A stretch of DNA of 64,000 nucleotides, taken from Stenopsyche tienmushanensis (lineage: Eukaryota; Arthropoda; Insecta; Trichoptera; Stenopsychidae). Where the stretch lies: NCBI GenBank assembly GCA_008973525.1, contig WACJ01000109.1, forward strand, positions 62,001 through 126,000, in the 5' to 3' direction. Positions 36,021 through 46,990 of the stretch are shown here, piece after piece. Under the pieces are notes generated by a model, which saw nothing but the letters and a program-made list of their open reading frames with translations, was not told where the DNA came from and ran no database searches. Every line of letters begins with the position of its first letter. The stretch's first letter is position 1. The translations under genes were made by a program, and so were the position numbers.

Positions 36021-36161
36021 TTAAATTTGATTCCACACTACTTTCGAGATGGTTTAAAACTTATAAATACATGTTGATATCTCACATAAAGGTCAGTAAA
36101 AAAATATTTTAACTGACGTTAACCAAAGGCCCCCTCGTAATTCCCGCACGTAATGTGTTAA

Positions 36162-37500
36162 TATATCGTCTTGATGTCTATAATTAAACATATAGCCAAT
36201 AGGTAGTTTATTAATGGACCGTTTCGCATCCACCTTTAACACATTTTTGTTACTAATGATTCAAAGCCAATGATTCGTTCCATGCACTCCTATTGTATCT
36301 GCCCAAATCCATTCGATTGAAGATCCATCTGTGAATTTGAATAGAGTCTAGACGCTTTGTTAAGAGTGGCTTCGTTATAAAAAAGAAGATTGATGCTTTT
36401 CGAAGTACCACAGTCGGATCCGTTAGATGCCTTCTTCCGAAGGTTTACCCAAAGCGTAACAGTTTCCATTAACAATACTCAAATTTCACACAACTACCGA
36501 TCGGAAGCCTTGCAACGGCCTCACATTTTATTGTACCGTTCTCCGCCATTCCGATAGAATCCATTCTCTGTAACATTTCAATCGAATGCTAACAACCATG
36601 GGTTTGTTCCTCTGGACGGAACACAAAAACTAGAGCTGTCGTGATCAGCTACTGCCGCTTGCACAACTTTGGGACATCGCATCGAACTATCGCTTTCAAA
36701 ATCCGAATTTAGACGCGTCCTCGTTAGGAAAGAAAACGAGAGGACTCCAAAGTTTGCCATGCTGTAAAAAACGACGATAGTATGTAAATAAACAACTGCA
36801 GCAGCCAGGTTGTGCGTCTGGCAAGTGGTGAATGAAGCAGAATGCCACCTTGTCCTCGATCAGGTTTCTTGCGCTTCCTAAGCAGCCATGAGGAAATAGA
36901 GATGAGCCAGTCTTTTAATTTGTACAAGAAGAGTACATCCACAGCGACATGGCTGTTGGAGGTCATGGATGCACAATTAGAAATTGGAGTCCCATTGTTG
37001 GCTTGTCAATTGCTATAGGCTCTACATAGCACTCAATGTAATGAACGTTAAAATTACGCTTTTTAACAATGATCCATCTAAGGTTGAACCACCGGACCAT
37101 TGAGCAATCATCGAACAAGGTGAAAAATTAATATCTGTATTCATATTCAGCCCGTCATCATTAGTTTCTATTTTGAGTTCTTCTCCGTAATTGCATCATT
37201 CTTCGATTATTCGTCTCGAAGATGGGTCCTTTGATGGTGCAGATGAATAATTTTTATTTATGAGCTTTTATGGCGATTACTTTTTAAATCAGTATTTGCA
37301 AACCTTTAAAAATTATCGAATGAATGTATTCAGCTGTGCACATAATGCAACACAAGTTCAATTATCGAATTAGGCGCGCTGTTAATACGTTGAGAACTTC
37401 TGCACGCACTTGTGTGCGAAACGTTTAATTCCCCTTAACTAATCGGTAAACTGCGAAAGATATTTGCTAAATGGTCTGTTTTCATGATTATTTCATGAAT
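36162..37500. other. Stretch without recognised gene
   Basis: More balanced base composition at 36380-36960 with several open frames on the minus strand, but no frame has splice support or a family motif. Confidence 0.35.
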
Positions 37501-37671
37501 GATACAATAAATCGAGTTCAAGTGTATTATTTATATTTACGCAAAAAATGACCGAATATTGTGTGCTATCGACAGTGTTTATTCATTTTTGTACAAGCTT
37601 CATACACGCTGCGACGGCCCTGACAGATAAGTGGATTTGTACGGATAAGTGGTAGATATACAAATATAGCG
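37501..37671 (+). repeat. Repeat family Y, copy F (right third only)
   Basis: Starts in ATCGAGTTCAAGTGTATTAT, runs through GTGTGCTATCGACAGTGTTT and GTACAAGCTTCATACACGCT, and ends GATAAGTGGTAGATATACAA, matching the right part of copy D. The left two thirds are absent. Confidence 0.78.
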
Positions 37672-38981
37672 TAGATTTTTGGATGGCCCGGTATTTTCCT
37701 GTCCTTCAAAGTCTCAGTCTCTTGATGACTTCTACACTCATTTGATAGAAATCTTTACTTTTTTGGCAATTATTTTGATAAAATGCTTTCATTTTATAAT
37801 GTAAAGCTGGAAGTACGAATCGATGTATTTTATTTGGTTGGTTTTGCCATTTCAAATGACATTTTATTTGCTCACTGATCCTAATATTTTCTAATTTCTA
37901 ATGACGCCTGTACATTTAAACAGTGTAGCTTTTTTAATATAAATTTGCAAATTTAAACACGACAAGATAAGAAATCAACTGCTTAACGATAATGTAAACT
38001 TATACGCTTATTCGAGTATAAAAATGATCTTCTGGTAATGTTGATACAAGTTTTTTTTTAGTATCTAACTATTTATTTGCACGGTCAACATTTGGGTGAT
38101 TAAAATGTGGGTGTGTTATAATAGCACAAGAAAGGATATTAATCATTAATATTCATGACAAGTCTGATGTTAATCTTGAGAAATTGTTGAGTTGAAGACC
38201 TGATTATTTGATCAATTCAATCGACAAGTCTTTCCAGCATCAACAAATCATCTGGCTACAGATCATTTCCACGGACGTTCTTCTGAGAATTTCCCAGTTT
38301 TCTACGTAATTAATTTATCTGAAATCGACGATTGATTAAATTCAAATAATAACACAGTCGAATGCAATAAAGTAGACAAGTGGAGCGTGGATTTGAATCG
38401 ATCGCTCGATGATTCCACATTAAAGTAAATAAGGTTGCATTTGCGTTGTTGTATTATCACGTAGACGTACGTGAGAAAAAGCCATTTCAAATATTGTTAT
38501 GATCCCGACAATTTACCCAGTTTGTGCTTTTATTGCGAAAATGACGGAATAAGTGTGACAAACGCGACAAATTAAAATGAACACACGGTTTGCATTTATA
38601 CCAGTGGTAGTCAAGCTGGTCCCTACCGCCCACTAATAAGCGTTTAAGCTTTAACCCTTTGATTTGATCGTAAATCTGATTCCACACTACTGGTACAAAC
38701 CTTGAAGGTTCGAATTGCATCTACAGGAACTCAAATTTCTTCATCAGAATCTAATATGAGGGCGGATTTGATGGATCAGAAACAGAATTTTAGTATTTTT
38801 GATGTTTTTATTGGTTACAACAAATAGTCTCTTCAAATCAATCTCTTCAATTCAACGCCTAGTTAACGCATATAATCACTATCATAACTACTTTCAAACT
38901 TATTTATTTCAGTGCACTTTTGCACATAAATTTTACGAATATAAAATTACGTCATAAAAAGAATATTGTTCATCTGATTTA
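37672..38981. other. Stretch without recognised gene
   Basis: AT-rich with two short minus-strand frames (38302-38490, 38487-38720) lacking family signals. Confidence 0.38.
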
Positions 38982-39091
38982 GCCGTTTGAGTGCATAGCG
39001 TTATATCTTTAGGCGATATTTCTACCAAAAGTGCGCTGTGGCGATATATAGACGTTGAACGACAGTTAGAAATTGTATAATTGACGTGGTT
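38982..39091 (+). mobile_element. piggyBac-like terminal segment (GATATATAGACG family)
   Basis: CCGTTTGAGTGCATAGCG is followed by CTACCAAAAGTGCGCTGTGG and CGATATATAGACGTTGAACG. The same motif order is seen at 15226-15320 (inverted) and 63038-63120. The outer four bases are TTAG, possibly a mutated TTAA. Confidence 0.52.
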
Positions 39092-39580
39092 GTGCGTTTT
39101 GCGTTTGCTATTATTAATTAGATTTTTATTAGATTAACTATAGACTTATTAATTTGCTAATATTTATTTTAATTCATAAAACATTTATTGTGTCATTTGT
39201 GAAGAAGTCATCTAACGTCGTTTGCATTTTTCTGTTTAGTTGAGCATCAATGACATTTGTCTTGCTTTTGAATTTATATCAAAATTTAAATTATTTCCTA
39301 TAAACAGATCTATAGTTCAACCGATTTATAGATCTATAGTATCGCTATAGTGGCTAAACTATAACGAAAACTATGTTTGGAAGGATTTACACTAGTATAA
39401 AATTTCATATTTTTGACCATTTTCTTGAGAAAAAAGTTATTTATTTACGCGAAAACCTTTAAAATTTTATGTATAACCAACTAATATTATAGTGAGAAAC
39501 TTTCCAAAATTTCAGTCATATCGATCAAAAGTATTTTTTCAAAGGCTCAGTATTCTGCATTTTGCGCCCCAAGATCTTCA
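39092..39580. other. AT-rich stretch
   Basis: No gene. AGATCTATAG words recur near 39307 and 39332 in a small inverted arrangement. Otherwise unassigned. Confidence 0.35.
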
Positions 39581-39620
39581 ATTAATGTCAATATCTTCTT
39601 TAGAAAATATTGACATTAAT
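39581..39620. repeat. Perfect 14-bp inverted repeat
   Basis: ATTAATGTCAATAT at 39581-39594 is exactly complemented at 39607-39620 around a 12-base loop. It sits at the edge of family X copy 4. Confidence 0.75.
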
Positions 39621-39735
39621 ATAGACAGAGTCAATCAATGTTGATTAATATAAAGTAGAATGGTCAAGTAAAATTAAAACCATTTACAACTCTCGACTGC
39701 CTGCTTTGCCACCCCCTTGTTACGGCCCTGGCTGG
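39621..39735 (-). mobile_element. Family X fragment, copy 4
   Basis: Contains ACAGAGTCAATCAATGTTGA and CTGCCTGCTTTGCCACCCCC, both present in order in copies 2 and 3 or 3 and 1. The C-terminal coding part is missing. Confidence 0.6.
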
Positions 39736-41300
39736 AAAAAGTGGATAGTGTAAGGTGGAATAAATTGTTGATTACTCCTGATTTACACGATCAAAAGAGA
39801 GGCTAACGGGTTTCAGCGCTTCGAGCCTACATCAAATAAATTTAAAATTTATGAGCTTTGACAGAGCGTCCGTCAAGTCCCAAACGTCAAATTTGAATGA
39901 GCGCGTGTTGCCATAGGACAAAATTGCGCTAATTAAATAGTATCGAATTCCATTCATAACGACGATTGTTTATTTATCCGCGATAAAATTATATCGGCAG
40001 AACGAAAGCAAATAGAAATTATTAAACGGTTCGCACGATAAGAACTTATACGACTGAATGAATATTATTTACCTTTGCGATCGGAATGGTGTCGGATTTT
40101 TTCGACGGGTGGCGACGAAGATCTGCGCGAGCTCCGTGGCGCGCGATAATAGCCTGTTCGGATTCCTTCACACGGGCACCTGCCGCAGGTAATCCACTAA
40201 TGATCCCATTCCTATTCAAAATACACTCGCCGGATCGGCGACAACGAGAACACTATTTTATTCAAATTCGAAGATTTCCAATGCGGCACGAGATTCAAAA
40301 CTCGAGGATGGGACGTCACTTGTCGTTACCGGTTTGTTCGGTTCGCTCCGACGAAACGCGGATGTCGGACGCTTCCTCGCGCGACTCGCGGATGTCGGAC
40401 GACTCGCGCTGCGAATATATCGACAGGGCGAACGAATCCTTGGCCTCACTGACTTGCACTTAATTACTCTTCGAATGCTCGATTTTTGCACAGTGGCAAC
40501 ATCAATCCAAACGTCACAATCGGCGTCCTTCGACGCATCGAATGCGCTCTGTTGTTATTCCGAATCCCAACGAAAGTTGAGATAATGACAGATGCGAACG
40601 AATTGAATCCTATTCAATAACATTTATAGAATCCTCTATGATGTTATAAAATGTCACATCGATCGTCTGCATGCGTTCACATATATACTATTTACATCGG
40701 GATATATTCGACGGCAGAATACGCGACGTAGCGCGATGACGGCCCGAGTCCGACTGCCGACGACGAATGCTCGCGGCGCTTCGTTTTCTACACCAGATGC
40801 AGACGACTTGCTCTGGCGCAGGGTTGCGATTGTGTATTTCTCTACTTACAATATTTACTTCATTCAATAATACGCATCGTATAAGGCGCTTCTAATTAAT
40901 TCAAATCAACCAATGGCGAGTCGGCAAATTTCAATTTCATTTTGGTCTTAATCTGTCCGTTTATAACCAATTTAAACGTCAAACTAAAATACAACGTTAA
41001 ATATAAAACATGTTATTTTTCATCGATACACCGAATGCCATCATTCAAGATACTGTCAAGATGTCAAGTTAAAAAAAAACGCGTTGCATAAGAGAAAAAA
41101 TAATCTGATTTGACACTGAGCAAAAATTTGGCAAAAATTTGAATAATTAATTATTTATTTAAAAAATATAAAAATGCATATTGTTAATCATATTTTTGCG
41201 TTTGACTTATCTCCAAGGGACGGCGTCTCAATAACGATGGGGCTCCGCAGCCCCGAGACGGACTCGCTGCATACGCGACGGAAATTCGATCGCTCATTTA
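39736..41300. other. GC- and CpG-rich island, possible host gene segment or promoter
   Basis: From about 39960 to 41300 the sequence is far richer in GC and CpG than the rest. Candidate coding pieces exist on both strands. Minus: ARVKESEQAIIARHGARADL and RRHPSKKSDTIPIAK ending at a good donor (GCAAAG then GTAAAT, exon edge 40073). Plus: SDETRMSDASSRDSRMSDDS, then RCEYIDRANESLASLTCT and a stop at 40463. A stem-loop (CGTCTC/GAGACG outside, GGGGCT/AGCCCC inside) lies at 41224-41260. I cannot decide strand or family. It could be a 5' untranslated, promoter or coding region. Confidence 0.35.
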
Positions 41301-41499
41301 ATCACACTAAAAAGAAGAAATCCTCAAAAAAAGAGGAAAACATTTAAAACATTATGAACTTTTAATACTCAAATTTATTTACCATTTGTGATACGGCGAC
41401 GATCACGAGGCAGAGGCCTCCAAATGATGTGAATGTAACGCGAAATAACAACATGGCGGCAAATTAAATTTGCACGCGAACAATAAACACGATCACCCC

Positions 41500-42005
41500 G
41501 CAAGCGCCAGACACCCGCAAGCAACAGCTTCAGACAATGCAAGGTGCAATGGAGGAGGAAGGACTAAGGTTATGCTAAATTCAAGGGATTTACTTCCGTG
41601 GGTTCACTGCCACCACGATTCCAATCTCAGTTTGAATGGGGCTGCATGCAGATGACGGACTGCAGGAACTGCTCCTTCCCCGTGGTACTCGTATCGGTTC
41701 GGCCATTCTTAGTATCTAGCCACGGAGACGAGTCGCCGTTCGAATAGCCTAAGACCGTTCTCCCCTGTTTGACTAGGCTGCTGAGGATAGTGGTGAGCCT
41801 TTGACACAGTCTCCACCAACTTCTGTAGTCGGCTGTTCCACACACCCCTTTATGGGTGACCTGCGCACCCAACTCATGTTAGCTGGGCTACCCCAGCAGC
41901 GTAGACATCAATACCCCAGTAGTTCAACCATTGCCCACGGGCGTAGGTTTAACTCCCCCCCTGGGGTTTTATGAGTGGGCATCGTGGAATCTAACACCCA
42001 TTCAG
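41500..42005 (+). mobile_element. R1-like LINE 3' tail, copy 2
   Basis: Contains, in order, GCAATGGAGGAGGAAGGACT, GGTTCACTGCCACCACGATT, CTTTGACACAGTCTCCACCA, ACCTGCGCACCCAACTCATG, TTGCCCACGGGCGTAGG, TGGGGTTTTATGAGTGGGCA and TCTAACACCCATTCAG. The same order occurs at 46.4-46.9 kb. No reverse-transcriptase sequence is attached. Confidence 0.75.
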
Positions 42006-42069
42006 ATTTTCTAGGGACAGTTTCGATTTTCGGCCCATCAACCAGTATAGCATTCTCATTTTAATTTTG

Positions 42070-42180
42070 AAAGATGAGAAAGATTTTTTATTAAATTTAT
42101 CTTATCCAATTGCCAATAGTAGTCCAGTATGGGAAGATGTTACCAATAGTAATGACTAGAGTCCAAATATTCATTTTTCT
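42070..42180 (+). pseudogene. piggyBac N-terminal coding scrap
   Basis: The frame reads PIANSSPVWEDVTNSND, a stop, then SPNIHFS. It matches the minus-strand scrap at 35923-36020 (SPQWEDATNEDDYSPNIHF) with one premature stop. No ends or catalytic domain are found. Confidence 0.62.
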
Positions 42181-42634
42181 GTTGTCTAAGTACATATAAT
42201 GATGTATTTGTTTATATTTGTATAAGCATGATAGTGTATTATAGATATTCAGAAAATTCAGTTCGCATTATTACCGAAATTATAGTAAAGTTTAAATATT
42301 TTAGCAGCTCCTTGTGGTTGCATCCCTTGTTGCTATTGTCAACAGGTGGTATTTGGCGTTTGGAGGGGAATTGAAAAGGATCTTTTAGAGCAGGTCTTTT
42401 TCTGCAGGTACGAATTTATACAATAGTGTGTCAAATCATGAAAAATGAATGAATCATTGGAAAGAAAGTATCTAGAGTTGAAGAAATAAATTATTTTATA
42501 TTATAGTTCTATGTAAAAAACAACTGTCACAAGTGTTATTTCACAATCGCGCCACTTTCTGATTTGGAAATAATTATATCAGCCCTTAAAACTGATTCCA
42601 TAGGTAAATGCAACGTTTATATACTAAAGGAATA
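42181..42634. other. Unassigned stretch
   Basis: AT-rich and no gene recognised. Confidence 0.35.
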
Positions 42635-42960
42635 TACGAGGGACGTCCAGAAAGTAAGGTTACAACAATTATGTAGGACCAGCTTTTGTATGTCAGTGTC
42701 ATAGACCTCCTCCGTCAGCTCTTTTTAGATTGTTTTTTGAATTCTAAGGTGTAGTGACACACCCACATTTCTTCCCCCGTCACAAGAGAGCTCGGAAATT
42801 CTTCTCCCTTCTGAGCATTCTGGGCACCCATGGAACACAGAACTTCTTGTAACTAAGTTTTTCCGATACAATATCGCCAAGGAGTCTTCGAGAAATGACA
42901 GGAAACTCTTCGTAAAGGTTGACAAGCGTCACACGTATTTGTTCTTCAATTTTTGCACAA
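42635..42960 (-). pseudogene. Mariner transposase fragment (second HTH) with one end
   Basis: The minus-strand frame reads EEQIRVTLVNLYEEFPVISR, RLLGDIVSEKLSYKKFCVPW and VPRML, then a stop. In mariner proteins this is the second helix-turn-helix followed by the WVPxxL motif, which comes just before the catalytic domain. The other edge carries TACGAGGGACGTCCAGAAAG, a mariner-type terminal repeat. The catalytic domain between them has been deleted. Confidence 0.83.
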
Positions 42961-43718
42961 ATTCGTCAAAAATTATTGATAGTCACTTCACTACCATAAA
43001 CTTCCACGAGTATCGCGACGGTATTGTTCTGCAAAATAAAAATACAGATGACCGCAAAGATCTGGCATAGACGGGGGATGACGGGAGCGCGCGACAACCT
43101 CTCCATCAGAAGAATTTACTGTGACTGAACAAAATGGCTGACAAACACGCGGGACCCACAGGAGCACCTGTCGTTTGTACTTATAAAAAACATTTAATTT
43201 TGAAATTACAATCCGGCGATGAGGTGAATATTTTTTTTGTGATGTGCATCCAAAAGTGACTAAAAACAAAACCACCGAAACTTGATTCGAGTACTACAAT
43301 TATAAGCGCAGATTATAAGACCATTTTGGTAATTCGGTTATAAATGCCAATCAGAGACGGGGTATCATTTTCTTGCCGTATTATAATGGCCGTTGACTGG
43401 TGTTATTACGAGCGAGGTTAAATGTGCTAAAATAAAAAATAAAAAAAACTATACTGATTTCACTGGGTAATTGCGCGAGAGTGCCCTAGAAATAGATTAG
43501 ATTTTTGATAAATAGGAACCACTGTAGCGAAATTTTTTTCACACACGCGATTACTATAAGATTCCATTAGTCTCATTCTTCATATGCTCGAATAATCTCA
43601 ATAAGATCTGGACCAGTGCTTATCAAAAAATTAGCCGCAACTAAAACATCATTGCGTTAACTTCAGCGCCATGAGCAAATATAATTGAAATTTACTAACG
43701 CCTGCGAGACAAACGCGC
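42961..43718. other. Unassigned stretch, perhaps more mariner
   Basis: The minus-strand frame at 42991-43275 is open and adjacent to the mariner HTH fragment on its N-terminal side, but I see no clear mariner motif in it. The rest is AT-rich. Confidence 0.3.
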
Positions 43719-43775
43719 TTAACTCTCTTAGCGCCGAACGTCGATATATCGTCGTTGTCACACTTGCCAAAATTA
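43719..43775 (+). mobile_element. piggyBac-type element end with TTAA
   Basis: TTAA at 43719-43722 is followed by CTCTCTTAGCGCCGAACGTC and GATATATCGTCGTTGTC. It is the clearest of the CGATATATCGTCG-type ends. No partner end was identified. Confidence 0.58.
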
Positions 43776-44209
43776 CCAAAGCGTCGTAAATACGATTTAT
43801 TATTTGTATCACAATATAACGTCAAAGGATGTTATATGAAACTGAGTAAATTTTCTTATATACATATGTCAAAATTGTTTGCACTTTAATACGACTATCA
43901 TAAATTATTTTCAAGCGCTTTGTTGTCTGAGTTTTTTGCCAAAAACATAGACAGTTTGCCTAATAATATCCGAATTACTTAAAATTGTTAAATATTATGA
44001 TTATCAAAATGGCGAAACTAGAGCACGCCTGATATTAAAAATAAATCGATGGCAAATTTAATGAGGTTGTTGAAATATCGTTTTTAGATTATTGTGAAAT
44101 GTGACCTCGGGTAAAGTGGGTTGCCGAAATTATAAGCGAATTTTTATATCAAAAACGACATTTAATTGCATTAAAATGTGTATTATTATATTATATAAAA
44201 ATGTATATA
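43776..44209. other. AT-rich stretch
   Basis: Possibly the interior of the element whose end is at 43719. No gene is recognised. Confidence 0.3.
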
Positions 44210-44752
44210 CACACTTAAATCTATTTTTGTGCGATTTCAAAGTTATGCGGCTTTTTAAAGCATTTTTTTAAAATTCCATAAAGACCACGTATCAAGATAT
44301 TCTACAACACTAATTGAAATTTGGAAAAAATTACAATTTTGAACTGTTTAAATCATGTTTTGAAAAAAAAACAACTTTGTTTTTTTTGCATTTTTTCCCA
44401 AGTTAAGACGTTTAAAAATATACCCACCAAAGAAATTTACAAAATTCCGATTACTTACGGAGTTATAGCTATTTTAGTGACACGCCAACTAAGCCGGTCT
44501 TACCAAGAATGAAATCTTTTAACGCGTTTTTCTCAAAACTACTTTTTTCAACGCGGTTGACATCATATCTCATGTTTCAACAGACTGATTTACTTTAAAT
44601 TGGGTACGAACCTTTTCTATATAACTCTCTATTTTTTCTATCAAATTTACGTCAAATTTTAATTTTGAACTATTTAAAAAAAAAAATTAAAACTCTGTGC
44701 ATAGCTTTTTTGTGCGATTTTCCGCAGAACGCATCTATTGGAGTTAAGAGTG
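44210..44752. mobile_element. Tigger/pogo-type MITE, GTGCG family, copy 2
   Basis: TA at 44208-44209 and 44753-44754 flank an element of about 543 bp. Inside the left edge is CACTTAAATCTATTTTTGTG, and the right edge complements to CACTCTTAACTCC. It shares CGGAGTTATAGCTATTTTAG and CTCAAAACTACTTTTTTCAA-type blocks with 24198-24688. The right end is more decayed, lacking the CGCACAAAA block. Non-coding. Confidence 0.75.
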
Positions 44753-45727
44753 TAACTACTTTATTTGTTTGTGTATCCAATGGAAATATTTGGAAATAAA
44801 TTAACGTCAGATATAAATTTATTTGAATGTGATAATATGTTATTTTGATTAGAGTTTAATGCTCCTAGATATTTTGTTGTGTTTTAACGGTTTTATCTTA
44901 TGTTTTCTTATCATTTATGTTTAAAACAACAATACTATATATTATAATTTTGTTGTTAAAACAATCTTGCATAACGCACAATTCATAGACAAAGAGTCGC
45001 CATTTAAATTGTGTTCAGTATATTTTCAGTCAGCTAATTTGGGGAGCCTCCAATTTTATTGCTTCGGATTAAATCGTGCCCAATTAAAAATTGAGGACAG
45101 CACATTCAAGCACTGGGATCGTCAAAACGACGATTTTAAAGTCACCGAATGTTGACCGGATTTTGGGACGTTTGTTATATACTCCTGCATCCGTAAAGCG
45201 CCATCATCGGAGGTCAATGCTGTGACATTGATATTTGCAAATCAATGAGCAAGAAAGTGACATCAACGACCGAGAAAGTAGGTTGTTAACATAACGAAGA
45301 ACTTCATTTATGCCATTGCGTTTTTATTAATGACGAAAGGCGGTCCAAATTAAAACATTAGCCCGGAGATAACACGTTTTTTGTTCATGGCAATAGCATT
45401 CTGCGTGGAGACTATGTCATAATAACTATAAAGAACGCTGTCCATGATACTTAAGCCGATCAAAATAAGGAGTCGAGGAATTCTTCGGCCATCGTAGCAT
45501 TTCCAAGAAACTCTGCAATCGCCTCAATGCTGCCTGATTTGAATAAAATGCGATATAAGATTAGACGAACATCGTTCCAACATATTGAAAACAGGATATC
45601 GACATATTTAAAGGCTCTTAACGCTTACATATTTTAAATGAAGATATGAACATTCATTTTTTCACGATCTTAAAATCAATAAATATCTGGCAAAATGTTA
45701 ATTCGTGGTTAGTTGCTAAAACATCGC
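44753..45727. other. Stretch without recognised gene
   Basis: A 62-codon frame at 44967-45155 has no family signal. Otherwise AT-rich. Confidence 0.35.
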
Positions 45728-45831
45728 TCAATAAGTTCGTAGGATTTTTATTTGGCGTGATTGCATAAAAATGACCCCAAATGAAGAAGAAAAAAGATTA
45801 AAGTGTAAAAAAAATCCTACGAACTTATTGA
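45728..45831. mobile_element. Fold-back MITE, 104 bp
   Basis: Perfect 22-bp terminal inverted repeats (starting TCAATAAGTTCGTAGGATTT) enclose 60 bases. A solo copy of the same end is at 30792-30813. No clear target duplication is seen, so the superfamily is unknown. Confidence 0.75.
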
Positions 45832-45849
45832 TCACAAACTCTGGTTCAC

Positions 45850-46990
45850 GGGGCACACAGAAAAGATGATCGGTTAGGCTGATGCCTAACATTGGAGGGC
45901 CGAAAACTCTACGAAGAAAATTGTACAACGAAGTAGTACATTCAGCGCTACTATACGGTGCCCCAATATGAGCTAACGCACTACAAACACAAAGGGCCAG
46001 GCTCAAAATGGTCAGGGTACAGCGTAGAAGTGCGAGCAGAGTGGCTGCTGCATACAGCCAAATGACCTGCTCACCCAAGAGAGACAAGCTGTAAAAAAAA
46101 AGAACAATAAAGAAGGCTATCAGAGAAAGCGCCATGAAGGTGTGGCAGTCCCGACGGAACAGCTCCACAAAATATCTGTGGGCATACCGGCTGATCACAG
46201 ACCTGAAAGATAATAGACAACAGACAGCGACTAACTGGATTGGGGGATCATTAATGTTCGATCCCATTTCATGCGCTGCTGCATAGTCAGTTCCGGGTTA
46301 CCCTGGACTAGCCACACAGAGAGTGTCTTCCACTGATCTTTTGGTCCCACAAGAAACGCTACGCGTAGAGCGTCCAAGCGCCCATCCCTTTTGCTCCACG
46401 TCCTTCAGAGGAGGCGAGGTTTTCGCAGGAAGATCAGCTTCAAACTACGTGCACTCGAATGTGCAATGGAGGAGGAAGAACAAAAGCTTAATTCAAAGGA
46501 ATACTGGAATACTACAACAGATGACGGATTGCAGGGGCTACCCCTTCTTACCACAAAGGTAAGTCGCCGTTTGAACGGCCTAAAATCGTTCTTCCCTGTA
46601 CGCCCAGGCTGCTGAGGACAGTGTTGAGCCTTTGACACAGTCTCCACCAACTACTGTAATCGGCTGTTCCACATTCCCCTTTATAGGTACGCAGCAAAGG
46701 GGGACCTGCGCACCCAACTCATATTAGCTGGGCTACTCCAATTGCGTTTGATGAGCAAACCGACGAGGCTACTTTCGCGCACCTCTACTCCACATCATTA
46801 TCCCAAAGGTTCAACCGTTACCCACTGGCCCACGTTACCCTAGGGTTGGCTCCCCCCTGGGGTTTTATGAGTGGACATCGTAGAGCTTAACACCCGTCCG
46901 GAGTGGAACAGAAGAAAACACGGCCAGCTGTGTTACCACCTGACCCAAGCCCAGGAGCCAGGCTACGCAGAAAAATGGGGAGGTTGAGTG
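45850..46990 (+). pseudogene. R1-like non-LTR retrotransposon: RT scraps plus 3' tail
   Basis: Plus-strand frames read LMPNIGGPKTLRRKLYNEVV, HSALLYGAPI, a stop, then ANALQTQRARLKMVRVQRRS and ASRVAAAYS. This is the thumb-side region of reverse transcriptases of the R1 clade, which normally has YGAPxW and VQRxxALRV. After a frame change, VWQSRRNSSTKYLWAYRLIT resembles the following part of the protein, then the frame ends near 46280. The shared tail then runs to about 46990 (CAGTCTCCACCAACTACTGT, TGGGGTTTTATGAGTGGACA). It is truncated at the 5' end and broken by stops. A long open frame on the opposite strand here is its shadow. Confidence 0.82.

Larger units (their letters stand above)
35067..36157 (-). 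mobile_element. Non-autonomous piggyBac-like element with intact ends
   Basis: TTAA flanks both sides (35063-35066 and 36158-36161). The ends are perfect 15-bp inverted repeats, CACATTACGTGCGGG on the left and its complement on the right. Near the right end, on the minus strand, is a short N-terminal piggyBac coding scrap (SPQWEDATNEDDYSPNIHF). Inside are a Tigger-type MITE with its own TA duplication (35350-35842) and a 30-bp near-perfect palindrome (35252-35281). There is no catalytic domain, so it would need a transposase from elsewhere. Exact TTAA duplications argue for insertion as a unit. Confidence 0.88.

Noticed and set aside
45728..46267. A 179-codon open frame on the minus strand
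   Set aside because: It is the antisense shadow of the R1-like reverse-transcriptase scrap (plus strand) and the fold-back MITE. Its hydrophobic product reflects the complement of a basic protein.
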